From positions 1 to 48,638 of the forward strand of contig NZ_NXIF01000011.1 of the NCBI RefSeq assembly GCF_002837275.1: a DNA stretch of 48,638 bases, given 5' to 3'. The position numbers were made by a program, and so were the translations under genes. Positions 32,164-40,941 of the stretch are shown here, piece by piece. The notes beneath the pieces were generated by a model. It was not told the origin of the DNA and searched no databases. It saw only the letters and a list, made by a program, of their open reading frames with translations. The stretch's first letter is position 1, and each line of letters starts with the position of its first letter. The stretch comes from Malaciobacter halophilus (GTDB lineage: Bacteria; Campylobacterota; Campylobacteria; Campylobacterales; Arcobacteraceae).

Positions 32164-32356
32164 CTTCATATTATATACAATAACTCTTTTTTTAATAAAA
32201 TAATCTAATATTATACTATTTTGTAACCTTTACGACTATAAATACTTACTTGATGCCTAAAAAATTGAATATTTGTTTTATTTTAGATATTTTTTTTACA
32301 CTCTCTAAACAAACTTTGAGTAAGATTGCTGATAAATTTATATAATAGGAACTTAT

Positions 32357-33085
32357 ATGTTAAACATAATTAAAAAGAGTTTTACAGTACTACTTTTTCT
32401 TACTGTATTAAATGCTCAAGAAATAAAAGAGATTTCTAAAAGTGAAATTGAACAAATCAATAAACTAAATCTTATCAAAAAAGCAGAGATTAAAGTAACA
32501 AAAGCTTTTGATATGGGAAATATCTTTGTACTTGACTCAATAATTCAAGGAAAACCTCAAGAACTATTTTTGACAAAAGATAAAAAGTTACTAATAGCTG
32601 GAAATGTTATGAATGTAAATAGTGGTGAGCCTATAACTTTGCCTGTTGATTTATCTCATACTCTTGGAAAAGAAGCTTTAACTTATGGAAATGGCAAAGA
32701 TGAATATATTTTATTCACTGACCCTGAGTGTCAATATTGTAAAAAATTTGAAGCATTTTTTCCTAAACTTGAAAAGCATGTAAAAATTAGAGTATTTTTC
32801 TTTCCTTTAAGTTTTCATAATAATGCAAGAGATTTATCTATATATTTTATGAGCAAAAAAACAAATAAAGAAAAAATCAAAGCTATGTTAAATACAAATG
32901 CTGATTCAAAAGAGTTTAAAAATAGAGAAATCTCAAAAGAAAAATTAGCAAAACTAGAAAAAAGTTTAGAAGAACAAATGATAATAGCAAGAAATTTAAA
33001 TGTAAGAGGAACACCAACACTTTTTGATTCAAATGGTAAAAAAATTATTTGGATTGAACTTTTAAGAAAGTATAATATTCAATAA
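32357..33085 (+). CDS. DsbC/DsbG-like periplasmic thiol-disulfide protein
   Basis: The 242-residue protein has a signal peptide (cleavage near NAQE, about residue 20). An N-terminal dimerisation-like region precedes a thioredoxin fold with active site CQYC (Cys125-Cys128) in FTDPECQYCKKFEAFFPKL. The cis-proline loop is RGTPTLF. It probably isomerises or reduces disulfides in the periplasm. DsbC proteins in related bacteria are of similar length (about 220-240). No DsbD is seen nearby. It is monocistronic and ends at a strong bidirectional terminator. Confidence 0.88.
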   Translation: MLNIIKKSFTVLLFLTVLNAQEIKEISKSEIEQINKLNLIKKAEIKVTKAFDMGNIFVLDSIIQGKPQELFLTKDKKLLIAGNVMNVNSGEPITLPVDLSHTLGKEALTYGNGKDEYILFTDPECQYCKKFEAFFPKLEKHVKIRVFFFPLSFHNNARDLSIYFMSKKTNKEKIKAMLNTNADSKEFKNREISKEKLAKLEKSLEEQMIIARNLNVRGTPTLFDSNGKKIIWIELLRKYNIQ

Positions 33086-33113
33086 AATAAACCACAAAAG
33101 TGGTTTATTTTTT
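33085..33113. terminator. Bidirectional terminator between dsbC-like and SnoaL-like genes
   Basis: AAATAAACCAC (33085-33095) pairs with GTGGTTTATTT (33100-33110) around AAAA, followed by TTT. A perfect 11-base stem with T-runs on both strands separates two converging genes. The stop of the SnoaL-like gene lies at its edge. Confidence 0.85.
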
Positions 33114-33510
33114 AATGCCTTGAACCTATATCTTTATCCTCTTCTTTACCTGATAACATTTGTGTTAGTTCATCACACTTTACTAATAAATTATTTTTAA
33201 TTACAAATTGTGCTATAACTTTTACTTTTACTATACTTTTGTCTTTTTTAACAGCTGTTACTATGTGATTTGTAAAAACATTTTCACCATCTTGTGCAAT
33301 AGCCAAAAAATCAACATCTAAAGAGTCTATAACCTCTTTTTGCTTTTTCATATGACTTATGAAGCCATCATAATCTAAAGTATTACCATCTACATTTTGT
33401 ATATAATCAGAAGAGATATATTTTTCTATAATTTTAGTATCTACACTAGAAGCACCTAATACTTCTGAAAATATTTTTTTTATAAGCTCTTTTTTTTCAT
33501 TTTTTTCCAT
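33112..33510 (-). CDS. SnoaL/NTF2-like protein
   Basis: The 132-residue protein has the NTF2-like layout: an N-terminal helix pair, then KYISSDYIQNVDGNTLDYDGFISHMKKQKEVI and VFTNHIVTAVKKDKSIVKVKVIAQFVIKNNLLVKCDELTQML. The fold forms a small cavity for aromatic or polyketide-like ligands; the reaction cannot be told. A perfect 12-base inverted repeat and -10 box lie just upstream of its start, so expression is likely controlled. Confidence 0.75.
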   Translation of the reverse strand: MEKNEKKELIKKIFSEVLGASSVDTKIIEKYISSDYIQNVDGNTLDYDGFISHMKKQKEVIDSLDVDFLAIAQDGENVFTNHIVTAVKKDKSIVKVKVIAQFVIKNNLLVKCDELTQMLSGKEEDKDIGSRH

Positions 33511-33523
33511 AAAACTCCTTTTA

Positions 33524-33555
33524 TTAGATTATTATACCATGTAATAATAATCTAA
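33524..33555 (-). promoter_or_regulatory. Perfect 12-base inverted repeat over the SnoaL-like promoter
   Basis: TTAGATTATTAT (33524-33535) and ATAATAATCTAA (33544-33555) are perfect inverted arms with an 8-base spacer. On the minus strand a TGGTATAAT extended -10 lies across the spacer and one arm. AAAGGAG follows 6 bases before the ATG at 33510. A repressor bound here would block the promoter. It could alternatively stop transcription from the gene cluster upstream, but there is no T-run. Confidence 0.6.
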
Positions 33556-33582
33556 ATAAACTTGAAACATAAAATTACTACT

Positions 33583-33807
33583 TTAATATTTTATAATTTT
33601 TTTCATTATCTTTCTAACGAAAGGAATTATAAAAATAACAGAAAAAAAAGCTACTATCCATGCTTTCCACCAAGCATTTAACAAAAGTAATAAAAACTCA
33701 TTTGTAAATCCTAAGTTTATAATTATTAAAATAGCAGAAATAATAAATGACATAAACATAGTTACTAGAAAACTAAAAATATAAAATTCATATCTTTTAT
33801 CTATCAT
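33583..33807 (-). CDS. DUF2798-type small membrane protein
   Basis: The 74-residue protein has two hydrophobic helices (about residues 9-31 and 45-62). It contains FLVTMFMSFIISAILIIINLGF and LLLLLNAWWKAWIVAFFSVIFIIPFVRKI, the DUF2798 pattern with its conserved WxxxWxxAF-like core. Function unknown. It overlaps the carboxymuconolactone-type gene by 11 bases, so it belongs to that operon. Confidence 0.8.
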   Translation of the reverse strand: MIDKRYEFYIFSFLVTMFMSFIISAILIIINLGFTNEFLLLLLNAWWKAWIVAFFSVIFIIPFVRKIMKKIIKY

Positions 33808-34171
33808 TATTAAATATTTCCTTCATTGCAAATAAACCATTTAGAGCACAAGGAAAGCCACCATAAACTGACATTTGTATTATAATCTCAACAATTTCTT
33901 CTTTTGTACACCCCACATTTAATCCTGCATGAATATGTACTTTTAATTGTTCTGTAACGTTACCCATCACAGTAAGTGTAGCAATAGTTGCAATTTCTCT
34001 TGATTTTAAATCTAACTTCTCTCTTGAATAAATATCTCCAAAAGGAAACTCAATAAGTAAATCTGCAAACTCTGGAGCAATATCCTTTAATGACTCAATT
34101 ACTTTTTCCCCTGCACTACCATCTACTTCTTTTAACTTTTCCCAACCTTTGTTATATCTTTCTGATTTCAT
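33797..34171 (-). CDS. Carboxymuconolactone decarboxylase/AhpD-family protein
   Basis: The 124-residue protein contains DLKSREIATIATLTVMGNVTEQLKVHIHAGLNVGCTKEEIVEIIIQM, the CMD family core. A single Cys occurs in GCTKEE and no CxxC is seen. It probably acts as a decarboxylase-like enzyme or a peroxide-defence partner, not a classic AhpD. It overlaps the ABM gene upstream by 4 bases and the DUF2798 gene downstream, giving a small detox operon. Confidence 0.87.
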   Translation of the reverse strand: MKSERYNKGWEKLKEVDGSAGEKVIESLKDIAPEFADLLIEFPFGDIYSREKLDLKSREIATIATLTVMGNVTEQLKVHIHAGLNVGCTKEEIVEIIIQMSVYGGFPCALNGLFAMKEIFNNDR

Positions 34172-34461
34172 TTTATCTTCTTCATTTTTATTACATCAGT
34201 CTCTTTTTCCTGATAATCTTTTAAATTTGCAATTGCTTTTAAAGTATAATCATAGGTAAAGTGCTTTGTTATAGATAACTCATCTCTCCATTGCTCATAT
34301 AGATATAATTTTTTCTTTTCAAAATCTTCATATAAATTAAATTCTATACACCCCACTTCTTTTCTTGTATTATCAATAATTGATTTTATTATCTCACTTA
34401 CTTTTTCAAAACTATCCTTTTTAGGATGTAATGTAGCGAAAATAAATACTGTAGTTTTCAT
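34168..34461 (-). CDS. ABM-domain putative quinol monooxygenase (second copy)
   Basis: The 97-residue protein has FIFATLHPKKDSFEKVSEIIKSIIDNTRKEVGCIEFNLYED and KLYLYEQWRDELSITKHF, a standard ABM domain. It is distinct from the copy at 28.6 kb. It is the first gene of the operon with the CMD-family and DUF2798 genes, and its start lies 71 bases from the end of the AraC-type regulator. AAAAGGAG precedes the ATG. Confidence 0.87.
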   Translation of the reverse strand: MKTTVFIFATLHPKKDSFEKVSEIIKSIIDNTRKEVGCIEFNLYEDFEKKKLYLYEQWRDELSITKHFTYDYTLKAIANLKDYQEKETDVIKMKKIK

Positions 34462-34532
34462 ATAATCTCCTTTTAGATTTAGAAGATTATAAAAGAATTT
34501 AGAAAAATAAGGTATAAGAAAAGTTTCTTTTT

Positions 34533-35387
34533 TTATAAGTTTTGTTCCCTATAAAGTAAAGGGGTAGTTTTATAATATTTTTTAAATTGTATGATAAACC
34601 ATGAAACACTTGAATATCCACATGAAGTTGCTATTTGAGATACACTTTTTTGAGTATTTTTAAGAAGTGCTTTAGCAAGAGAAAGTCTTTTTTCATCTAG
34701 CCACTCTTTTGGATTTTGATTATATAACCTAATCATCTCTTTTCTTAAGGCTTTTGAATTAAGCCTAGTAAGTTTGCACATATCATCAACACTATTTATA
34801 ATATCAAGGTTTTCTTCTAAAATATATTTTGTTCTTGAAGATTTTGTTTGTATAATTTTATTTAAAAAAGCACTAAATCTTTCTTTATCTTTCGAAAGAG
34901 AATATAAAAACAATTCATCTAGTTTTAGTTTTACTAAATCAAGGCTATTATTTATACTAGTTTGGAAAAATTGATTTACAATATTCACACAATTATTTAT
35001 GAAATGATCTCTATTTAATACTAAAACATCTTTTTTTTCAATTGTATCTAAGATAATATTATATTTTTTAATAAAATTAAATACATATTCATCATCAAAA
35101 AATATCAATATAGATTCAAAATTATTTTTATCTCCAGTTATTTCACTCATGAAATAACTAGATTGTGATAAATAGAGTATATCTGTACTATTAATTGTAA
35201 TATCACTATTTTTAAGATGTAAAATTTTACTACCATTTACTAGCAAAATAACCAAATGCATACTATTTCTCAAAGACATCATATCTTTTTTGTAAATAGA
35301 TGATTTTGAGGCAATAACAGAGTCGTCATTTATTATTTGGTATAAGTGCTTATTTTCAAATATATAATTAGGTAAGGTAATAATCAT
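34533..35387 (-). CDS. AraC-family transcriptional regulator
   Basis: The 284-residue protein has an N-terminal ligand-type region and a C-terminal pair of helix-turn-helix motifs: INSVDDMCKLTRLNSKALRKEMIRLYNQNPKEWLDEKRLSLAKALLKNTQKSVSQIATSCGYSSVSWFIIQFKKYYKTTP. The N-terminal half resembles ExsA-like sensing domains. It lies directly before the ABM-CMD-DUF2798 operon on the same strand and is a likely activator of it. The effector is unknown. Confidence 0.87.
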   Translation of the reverse strand: MIITLPNYIFENKHLYQIINDDSVIASKSSIYKKDMMSLRNSMHLVILLVNGSKILHLKNSDITINSTDILYLSQSSYFMSEITGDKNNFESILIFFDDEYVFNFIKKYNIILDTIEKKDVLVLNRDHFINNCVNIVNQFFQTSINNSLDLVKLKLDELFLYSLSKDKERFSAFLNKIIQTKSSRTKYILEENLDIINSVDDMCKLTRLNSKALRKEMIRLYNQNPKEWLDEKRLSLAKALLKNTQKSVSQIATSCGYSSVSWFIIQFKKYYKTTPLLYREQNL

Positions 35388-35397
35388 CTATATTAAA

Positions 35398-35742
35398 TTA
35401 TTGTTTTTTAACAAACTCTTGTTTTAATTTTATTGCACCAACACCTGGCACTTTACAATCAATATTATGACCATCATTTCCTTCAACAAGTCTAATACCT
35501 TTGATTTTTGTTCCAACTTTTATACCAGAAGAGCTTCCTTTTACTTTTAAATCTTTTATAACTGTTACATCATCTCCATCATTTAAAAGTGTACCATTTG
35601 CATCTTTTACAACTAAAATATCTTCATCTTCTTGTGTATCATTTAAAGACCACTCATGTGCACACTCTGGACATACAAGTAAGCTTCCATCTTCATAAGT
35701 ATATTCGCTATTACATTTTGGACAGTTTGGTAATTGCTCCAT
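35398..35742 (-). CDS. PhnA/YjdM-family zinc-ribbon protein
   Basis: The 114-residue protein has a zinc ribbon [27 protein letters not shown] and a C-terminal SH3-like region with [34 protein letters not shown]. Both match YjdM (PhnA) at usual length (111). Despite the old name it is not a phosphonoacetate hydrolase, and its role is not settled. It lies 10 bases upstream of the AraC regulator on the same strand. A TATAAT box and GGAAA site precede it. Confidence 0.92.
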   Translation of the reverse strand: MEQLPNCPKCNSEYTYEDGSLLVCPECAHEWSLNDTQEDEDILVVKDANGTLLNDGDDVTVIKDLKVKGSSSGIKVGTKIKGIRLVEGNDGHNIDCKVPGVGAIKLKQEFVKKQ

Positions 35743-35821
35743 TTATTTCCTTTAACTTTTATTTGAAAGTGTATTATACAATAAAACGCCTTTTGTGATT
35801 AATTCGAAAATTTTATTGTTA

Positions 35822-36520
35822 TTAAGTATGATAAATATCAAACTGTTTATCATCTTTTCCTAAGTTATATCTTTTTTCAAGTGAAACTTTAAAAGGTTTT
35901 CCTAAATATTTACTATCTAAAGCTTTTAATGTTGCTTCTTTATCACTATTTACATCTAAGATTAGACTATTTAATTTAGATATTGTAAGCAAAGGTTCTT
36001 CTCTTTTTATTAAAATCAAAGAGTCATTTTGTTTTATAGTTCCCTCTTTTAAAACCTTTGCATACCAACCTGTAAGACCACTATTAAAAATAAATTTTGT
36101 CATCTGTTTTATTTTTGTACTTGCACTTAATTTCCAACAAGGTTGTCTTGGTTGAGTTATTTGTACTTGTGCTTCACCTATATTAAAAATATCTCCTACA
36201 CATATATCATCTTCGCAAATATTAGATAATATTAGATTTTCTCCCAAGTTTGCTACTTCATCAACTTTAAAATTTGTATTGCAGTTTTGATTTATTGTTT
36301 CATAACTTCTTTTTGAAAACATAAATAGTGCTTTATTTTCTCCACCATGATGTTTTAAATCAGCTTGTTCATCTTGTTTAAATCCTGTTTTAGTTAGAAA
36401 AGCTTGTTTTACAGGATGTTTTTTCATAGCAGTTACTAACTCTTTTCTTTTGCTATTTTTTAGAATAGTTGTTTGAATCTTACCTACTTTTACGTATAAA
36501 ACTTCTGCAATTTTTTGCAT
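35822..36520 (-). CDS. MOSC-domain protein (YiiM-like)
   Basis: The 232-residue protein carries a MOSC domain: TKTGFKQDEQADLKHHGGENKALFMFSKRSYE, then NLGENLILSNICEDDICVGDIFNIGEAQVQITQPRQPCWKLS, with the conserved Cys in RQPCWKLS. The domain binds molybdenum cofactor in YiiM/YcbX, which detoxify N-hydroxylated compounds. It is monocistronic. It may consume molybdenum taken up by the mod operon about 22 kb away (inference). Confidence 0.9.
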   Translation of the reverse strand: MQKIAEVLYVKVGKIQTTILKNSKRKELVTAMKKHPVKQAFLTKTGFKQDEQADLKHHGGENKALFMFSKRSYETINQNCNTNFKVDEVANLGENLILSNICEDDICVGDIFNIGEAQVQITQPRQPCWKLSASTKIKQMTKFIFNSGLTGWYAKVLKEGTIKQNDSLILIKREEPLLTISKLNSLILDVNSDKEATLKALDSKYLGKPFKVSLEKRYNLGKDDKQFDIYHT

Positions 36521-36567
36521 TTTAAGTCCTTAGATTTAAATTGAAAGATTATAATAACATAGTAATT

Positions 36568-36600
36568 AAAAAAAAGAAAGAGGACTAAATTAGTCCTCTT
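36568..36600 (-). terminator. Terminator downstream of nhaD
   Basis: AAGAGGACTAA (36578-36588) and TTAGTCCTCTT (36590-36600) are perfect inverted arms. On the minus strand the stem is followed by a long T-rich run (the A-rich stretch at 36568-36577). The nhaD stop is at 36613, so this ends its transcript. Confidence 0.85.
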
Positions 36601-36612
36601 ATTTTAATTTGA

Positions 36613-37980
36613 TTAATAAAAGTTTAAAATATCAAATTGTACATACCAAATAGCAATAGATACAAAGTAACCAATCAATATCATCCATGCATATTTCATA
36701 TGACTATTAAATGTATAAACACCTTTTAGTTTACCCATTACTCCTACTCCAGCAGCACTACCAAATGAGATTAAAGAACCTCCAATTCCAGCTGTTAATG
36801 TAACTAATAACCAGTTTGCATGGTCCATATTTGGATTTGCTTTTAGTATTGCGGACATTACAGGAACATTATCTACTATTGCTGATAAAAATCCAACTGC
36901 AATATTAGAATAAGTTGCGCCTAAATAATTTGGTTCATATACAATTGAAGCAAGAGTTAACCAACCAACAAAATACAATGCTCCAACAGCTGCTAAAATA
37001 CCAAAGAAAAACATAAGTGTATTGTTTTCAATTTTTGACATAGATTCAAAAATATCAAAATGCTCTTCACCATAATCTTTTTTAAGTTTATATGAATAAA
37101 GTTTTAATAATACAAGTCCAAACATCATTCCCCACATTGCAGGAAAATCTAATATTTGATGAGAGATAACTGCCATGACAATAGTAAATACACCAAGTAC
37201 AATTATTGTTTTTGCACCTTCTTTCATCTTTGGAGCATCAATATTTGCATCAAACTCTGGTTTAGAGTGTGGTACTACTAATGATAATAAAAATGCTGTA
37301 ACTAAATATCCAATAACCGATGCTGGAAAAAGATATAAAAAGTCTGCAAAATCACCTTTCCCTGAAGTCCAAACCATAAGTGTAGTAATATCTCCAAAAG
37401 GAGACCATGCTCCACCTGCATTTGCAGCAACAACAATATTTATAGCCCCTGGTACTAAAAACTCTTTTTTTTGTTTTTCAATTGTAATTAAAACAGTAGA
37501 TAATATAAGTGCTGTTGTAAGATTGTCTGCTATTGGAGATAAGAAAAATGCAATAAATCCAGTTGCCCAAAATAATTTTCTATAAGAGTACCCTTTAGAA
37601 ACTAGACTGTATTTTAACCTATCAAAAACCCCCATATGAATTAATGACTCTATATATGTCATTGCAACAAATAAAAAGAAAAATATTTCTGCAATTTCAA
37701 GAATTACACTTTCAGCTTCTTCATGTACGAGTTTTATATCTAAACCATTTATAATAAAATAAAAGGCTATTAATAAAAAAGTAAAAATACCTACAAAAAG
37801 TGCTGGAAGAGATTTATCAACATTGTATTTTTCTTCATTTGCAATTACATAATATCCAACGATAAAAATACCTAAAGTTGCTATACCAACCCAAGTATCT
37901 ACTAAATTTGGTAGTTCTGAACTAGTTGCATATGCAACATTTGTTAGAAATAATACCAAAACAGTAAAAATTTTAAACAT
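36613..37980 (-). CDS. nhaD: NhaD-type sodium/proton antiporter
   Basis: The 455-residue membrane protein has about twelve helices and the NhaD landmarks: IEIAEIFFFLFVAMTYIESLIHMGVFD-like region, FLSPIADNLTTALILST, NAGGAWSPFGDITTLMVW and AIVDNVPVMSAIL. An N-terminal hydrophobic segment may be a cleaved signal. It exchanges sodium for protons at the inner membrane, consistent with a marine or saline habitat. A strong terminator follows; the gene stands alone. Confidence 0.93.
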   Translation of the reverse strand: MFKIFTVLVLFLTNVAYATSSELPNLVDTWVGIATLGIFIVGYYVIANEEKYNVDKSLPALFVGIFTFLLIAFYFIINGLDIKLVHEEAESVILEIAEIFFFLFVAMTYIESLIHMGVFDRLKYSLVSKGYSYRKLFWATGFIAFFLSPIADNLTTALILSTVLITIEKQKKEFLVPGAINIVVAANAGGAWSPFGDITTLMVWTSGKGDFADFLYLFPASVIGYLVTAFLLSLVVPHSKPEFDANIDAPKMKEGAKTIIVLGVFTIVMAVISHQILDFPAMWGMMFGLVLLKLYSYKLKKDYGEEHFDIFESMSKIENNTLMFFFGILAAVGALYFVGWLTLASIVYEPNYLGATYSNIAVGFLSAIVDNVPVMSAILKANPNMDHANWLLVTLTAGIGGSLISFGSAAGVGVMGKLKGVYTFNSHMKYAWMILIGYFVSIAIWYVQFDILNFY

Positions 37981-38077
37981 AATTCTCCTTGATATGTTTT
38001 ATAAAAAGTATTATTTAAAAGTAAATAACAAAAAAATAATAGCATAAGTTTTGTAAATTTTTTGTATTTAAAAGAAA

Positions 38078-38107
38078 TTAACTTAGAAGTTTAAACTTCT
38101 AAGTTAA
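38078..38107 (-). terminator. Thirty-base perfect palindrome after the YciI-like gene
   Basis: Positions 38078-38107 form one uninterrupted palindrome centred on TTTAAA, with half-site TTAACTTAGAAG. On the minus strand it is followed by TTTCTTTT, so it can serve as terminator for the YciI-like gene that ends at 38121. It lies 98 bases upstream of the nhaD start and could also insulate that promoter. Confidence 0.75.
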
Positions 38108-38120
38108 TAAAAAATGTAGT

Positions 38121-38414
38121 TTATGCAAGCTCTTTTAAACCTTCAAACTCTTTTGAAGTCATCGAAGGTACAAATTCAGTAATTTCATAAGTTGCTAAAT
38201 TTGCTTTATGAAAAGGGTCTTCTCTTAACACCTTTTTTAAATCTGTTAAAAAATTCATTTTTGAAAGGATAACTCCACCTGTTCTTGGTATTTTTTTACC
38301 TGAAGCTACAAAATTACCTAAACTGTACTGTTTTTCCAAATATTTAAGATGTTCTGATAAGTATTTATCAACCTCTTCCAATGGTTTTACATAATTTAGA
38401 TTTATTATAAACAT
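38121..38414 (-). CDS. YciI-like protein
   Basis: Starting at the ATG at 38414, with GAGGAG at good spacing, the product has 97 residues; a longer frame to 38480 lacks a good ribosome site. It reads MFIINLNYVKPLEEVDKYLSEHLKYLEKQYSLGNFVASGKKIPRTGGVIL and ends with a FHKANLATYEITEFVP segment, as in YciI. The family has a dimeric ferredoxin-like fold with a His/Asp pair of unclear function. The promoter region holds a near-perfect palindrome at 38473-38488. Confidence 0.87.
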   Translation of the reverse strand: MFIINLNYVKPLEEVDKYLSEHLKYLEKQYSLGNFVASGKKIPRTGGVILSKMNFLTDLKKVLREDPFHKANLATYEITEFVPSMTSKEFEGLKELA

Positions 38415-38472
38415 TCTATTCTCTCCTCGTTTATTGTGTAATACATATCTCAATCCCCAACCGTAAAAAAGC

Positions 38473-38488
38473 GGTAACAAATGTTATC
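38473..38488. promoter_or_regulatory. Near-perfect palindrome between yciI-like and araC-like genes
   Basis: GGTAACA (38473-38479) and TGTTATC (38482-38488) pair at six of seven positions around AA. It lies in the 210-base divergent gap, 59 bases before the YciI-like start and 137 bases before the AraC-type start. An operator for the AraC-type regulator or another factor is possible. Confidence 0.35.
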
Positions 38489-38624
38489 TTTTATAAAGGA
38501 CTTTTGTGTTACTTTTTTAGTTTATCCAAACTTTTTTTATAAGTTACATAAAAAAGCTATAAAAAACAACTTGCTTTTTTACAAAAAATTCTATATGCTA
38601 ACAAAAAAAATTATAAGTTGAAAA

Positions 38625-39434
38625 ATGACAAAACACTCTATTATGAAAGAGATAGCTTTCAATGAACACAAACTTATCTTTAAACATATAAATAAAAAAC
38701 ACTCCTTTGCTAAACATATACATGAAGATAACTATATGATTGGACTTTGTATAGAAGGTAAAGGAGTTTTTTCAATGGACAATAAAGAAAATGAAGTAAA
38801 AGAAAAAATGCTTTTTATTATACCACCTAATACTGTTCATTCTTGTACTTCTTATAATATTGATGGGAAATACAGCTTTTTAACTTGTTTTATTCCAAAA
38901 AAGTTTTTTGAAAGTATTGCTAGTAGTATTTGCTCTAAAAGTAACTATACTTTTAAAGAGTATTTCATAAAAGATGAGATGTTATTTAACTACCTTGAAG
39001 AGATTATAAAAACAACTTTACACTCTGAGAAGCTAGTTTCAGAAGAGATAATAAACTTTATATCTTTATTTTGTGAAAAATATATGACATATAAAGAGAA
39101 AATCAAAACAATAGAAAATGAAAAGTTTGAACTACTATTTAAATATCTAAAAGAAGAGAGCTATGAACTAAAAGAGTTAAACTTTTACAAAATGGCTGAG
39201 GTTATGAAAATGAACCCTTACTATTTTCATAGAATTTTTTCTAAAACAATAGGACTTACACCACAAAGTTTTATAAACTTTTTAAGAGTTTCAAAAGCAA
39301 CAAAACTTTTAAAAGAGTATGAGTCTTTAGCTTCTATTGCACAAGAGTGTGGATTTTATGACCAAGCACATTTTACAAAAGAGTTTAAAAAGTATCATGG
39401 AATCACACCAACAAATTTTAAAAATATCTCTTAA
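38625..39434 (+). CDS. AraC-family regulator with cupin N-terminus
   Basis: The 269-residue protein has a cupin-type sensor (HKHSFAKHIHEDNYMIGLCIEGKGVFSMDN, then FIIPPNTVHS) and a C-terminal AraC domain. The AraC part is YKMAEVMKMNPYYFHRIFSKTIGLTPQSFINFLRVSKATKLLKEYESLASIAQECGFYDQAHFTKEFKKYHGITPTNF. It is divergent from the YciI-like gene and upstream of the SLC13 transporter, which it may control. Effector unknown. Confidence 0.9.
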   Translation: MTKHSIMKEIAFNEHKLIFKHINKKHSFAKHIHEDNYMIGLCIEGKGVFSMDNKENEVKEKMLFIIPPNTVHSCTSYNIDGKYSFLTCFIPKKFFESIASSICSKSNYTFKEYFIKDEMLFNYLEEIIKTTLHSEKLVSEEIINFISLFCEKYMTYKEKIKTIENEKFELLFKYLKEESYELKELNFYKMAEVMKMNPYYFHRIFSKTIGLTPQSFINFLRVSKATKLLKEYESLASIAQECGFYDQAHFTKEFKKYHGITPTNFKNIS

Positions 39435-39505
39435 TTGTTCAAAATATTACAATACAAAATTTTTTATACTTGATAAAATCCTATAAAACAAAAGGATAAA
39501 CTCTT

Positions 39506-40852
39506 ATGATAAAAAATATTACTTTTATTTGTATTCCCTTATTTTTATATTTTATTCTAAATAGTTTTATTGGACAAACAAAAGATTTGATACTAATTAC
39601 TTTGATTCTTTCTACTATTGCTTATTGGGCAACAAACATAATACCTTTATATTTCTCATCACTTATATTTTTATTTACTTGTTTAGTATTTGCACTAAGT
39701 CCTAAAGAGATAATCTTTTCTGGTTTCTCTTCTTCTGCTTTTTGGTTAGTTTTTTCTGGTATGCTAATAGCAACTGCTATAAAAAATGTAAATTTAAACA
39801 ATAGATTCTTTAATTTCTTTTCTATAATCAAGAATATTAGCTATTTAAAACTTCTAATTTTTATCTCTATTTTTTGTCTAATTTTTAGCTTTTTAATGCC
39901 TTCTAGTGTAGTTAGAGTTGTTTTACTAGTACCTTTAGCTATAACAATAGCAAAAGCTTTAGGCTTTGAAGAAAATGACAAAGGATATATTGGAATACTG
40001 CTTACTTTTATACTTTGTACTTCTATTCCAGCATTTACTATTTTACCTGCAAATGTTCCAAATATGATATTAGGTGGACTTACAAAAGAGATTTATGATT
40101 TTGAGCTTTTATTTTCTCACTATTTATTATCAAACTTTTTTGTTTTAGGTTTTTTAAAAAACATTATAATCGTTGCTTTAATATACCTATTTTTCAAAGA
40201 TGAAGTAAAAAACAATAAACTAGAAAAACAAAATAGCTCTTATAGTAAAAACGAAAAAATAGTTATGATAACTTTGTCTATCATGCTTCTATTTTGGTTG
40301 ACTGACTTTATTCATAAAATCTCACCTAGTGTAATAGCTATGATTGGAGTTTTGTTTTTAGCATATCCAAGTATAAATATCATAAAAAGCAAAGATATAA
40401 ATAGTATCAACTTCTCTTCACTAATTTTTGTAGCTGCTATTATTAGTCTTGGAAGCATTGTTGCAAATAATGAGTTTATAAAACAAAGTTTACTTAGTAT
40501 CATAAATCTATACACACCATCAGAGTATGAATTACTTGACTATATAAAAATCACTACCTTGATGTCTTTAAGTGGGGTTATTATCACTCAACCAACTATT
40601 CCAGCTATCTTTACTCCAATGGCAGAACACCTAAGTAGTATAAGTAGCTTTTCATTAAATGAAATCTTTATGATGCAAGTTGCTGCTTTTTCTAATGTTT
40701 ATTTTCCTTTTCAAGCTCCACCTTTAGCAGTTGGACTTGCTTTATCTGGTATGAAACAAAAGCACATGTTAAAAGTAGTACTTATATTAGCAATTGTTAC
40801 TATTATATTTTTGTATCCTTTAGAGTTTTATTGGATGAACTTTATAAAATAG
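39506..40852 (+). CDS. SLC13/DASS-family anion transporter
   Basis: The 448-residue protein has about eleven hydrophobic helices. Family features include SSAFWLVFSGMLIATAIKNVNLNNR, FLMPSSVVRVVLLVPLAITIAKAL and FTILPANVPNMILGGL. A C-terminal repeat contains VITQPTIPAIFTPMAEHL. SLC13 members carry dicarboxylates or sulfate with sodium; SNT motifs are degenerate here (MPSSVVR and ITQPTIP), so the substrate is uncertain. AAAGGA lies upstream of the ATG. An AraC-type regulator is just upstream. Confidence 0.8.
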   Translation: MIKNITFICIPLFLYFILNSFIGQTKDLILITLILSTIAYWATNIIPLYFSSLIFLFTCLVFALSPKEIIFSGFSSSAFWLVFSGMLIATAIKNVNLNNRFFNFFSIIKNISYLKLLIFISIFCLIFSFLMPSSVVRVVLLVPLAITIAKALGFEENDKGYIGILLTFILCTSIPAFTILPANVPNMILGGLTKEIYDFELLFSHYLLSNFFVLGFLKNIIIVALIYLFFKDEVKNNKLEKQNSSYSKNEKIVMITLSIMLLFWLTDFIHKISPSVIAMIGVLFLAYPSINIIKSKDINSINFSSLIFVAAIISLGSIVANNEFIKQSLLSIINLYTPSEYELLDYIKITTLMSLSGVIITQPTIPAIFTPMAEHLSSISSFSLNEIFMMQVAAFSNVYFPFQAPPLAVGLALSGMKQKHMLKVVLILAIVTIIFLYPLEFYWMNFIK

Positions 40853-40941
40853 TCTTTAGATTTAGAAGTTTTTAAACATAGTTTAAATAAAGTTCAATTT
40901 AGTAATGATATTCAATACTAAAATTAATATTTGGAGTTTTT

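Noticed and set aside
35778-35819. Inverted ACAATAAAA/TTTTATTGT near the phnA and MOSC genes
   Set aside because: Arms are AT-only apart from one base and 24 bases apart; this is expected by chance in such AT-rich DNA.
38415-38480. Extra 22 residues before the YciI-like start
   Set aside because: No good ribosome site before 38480, and the family opening begins at 38414 right after GAGGAG.
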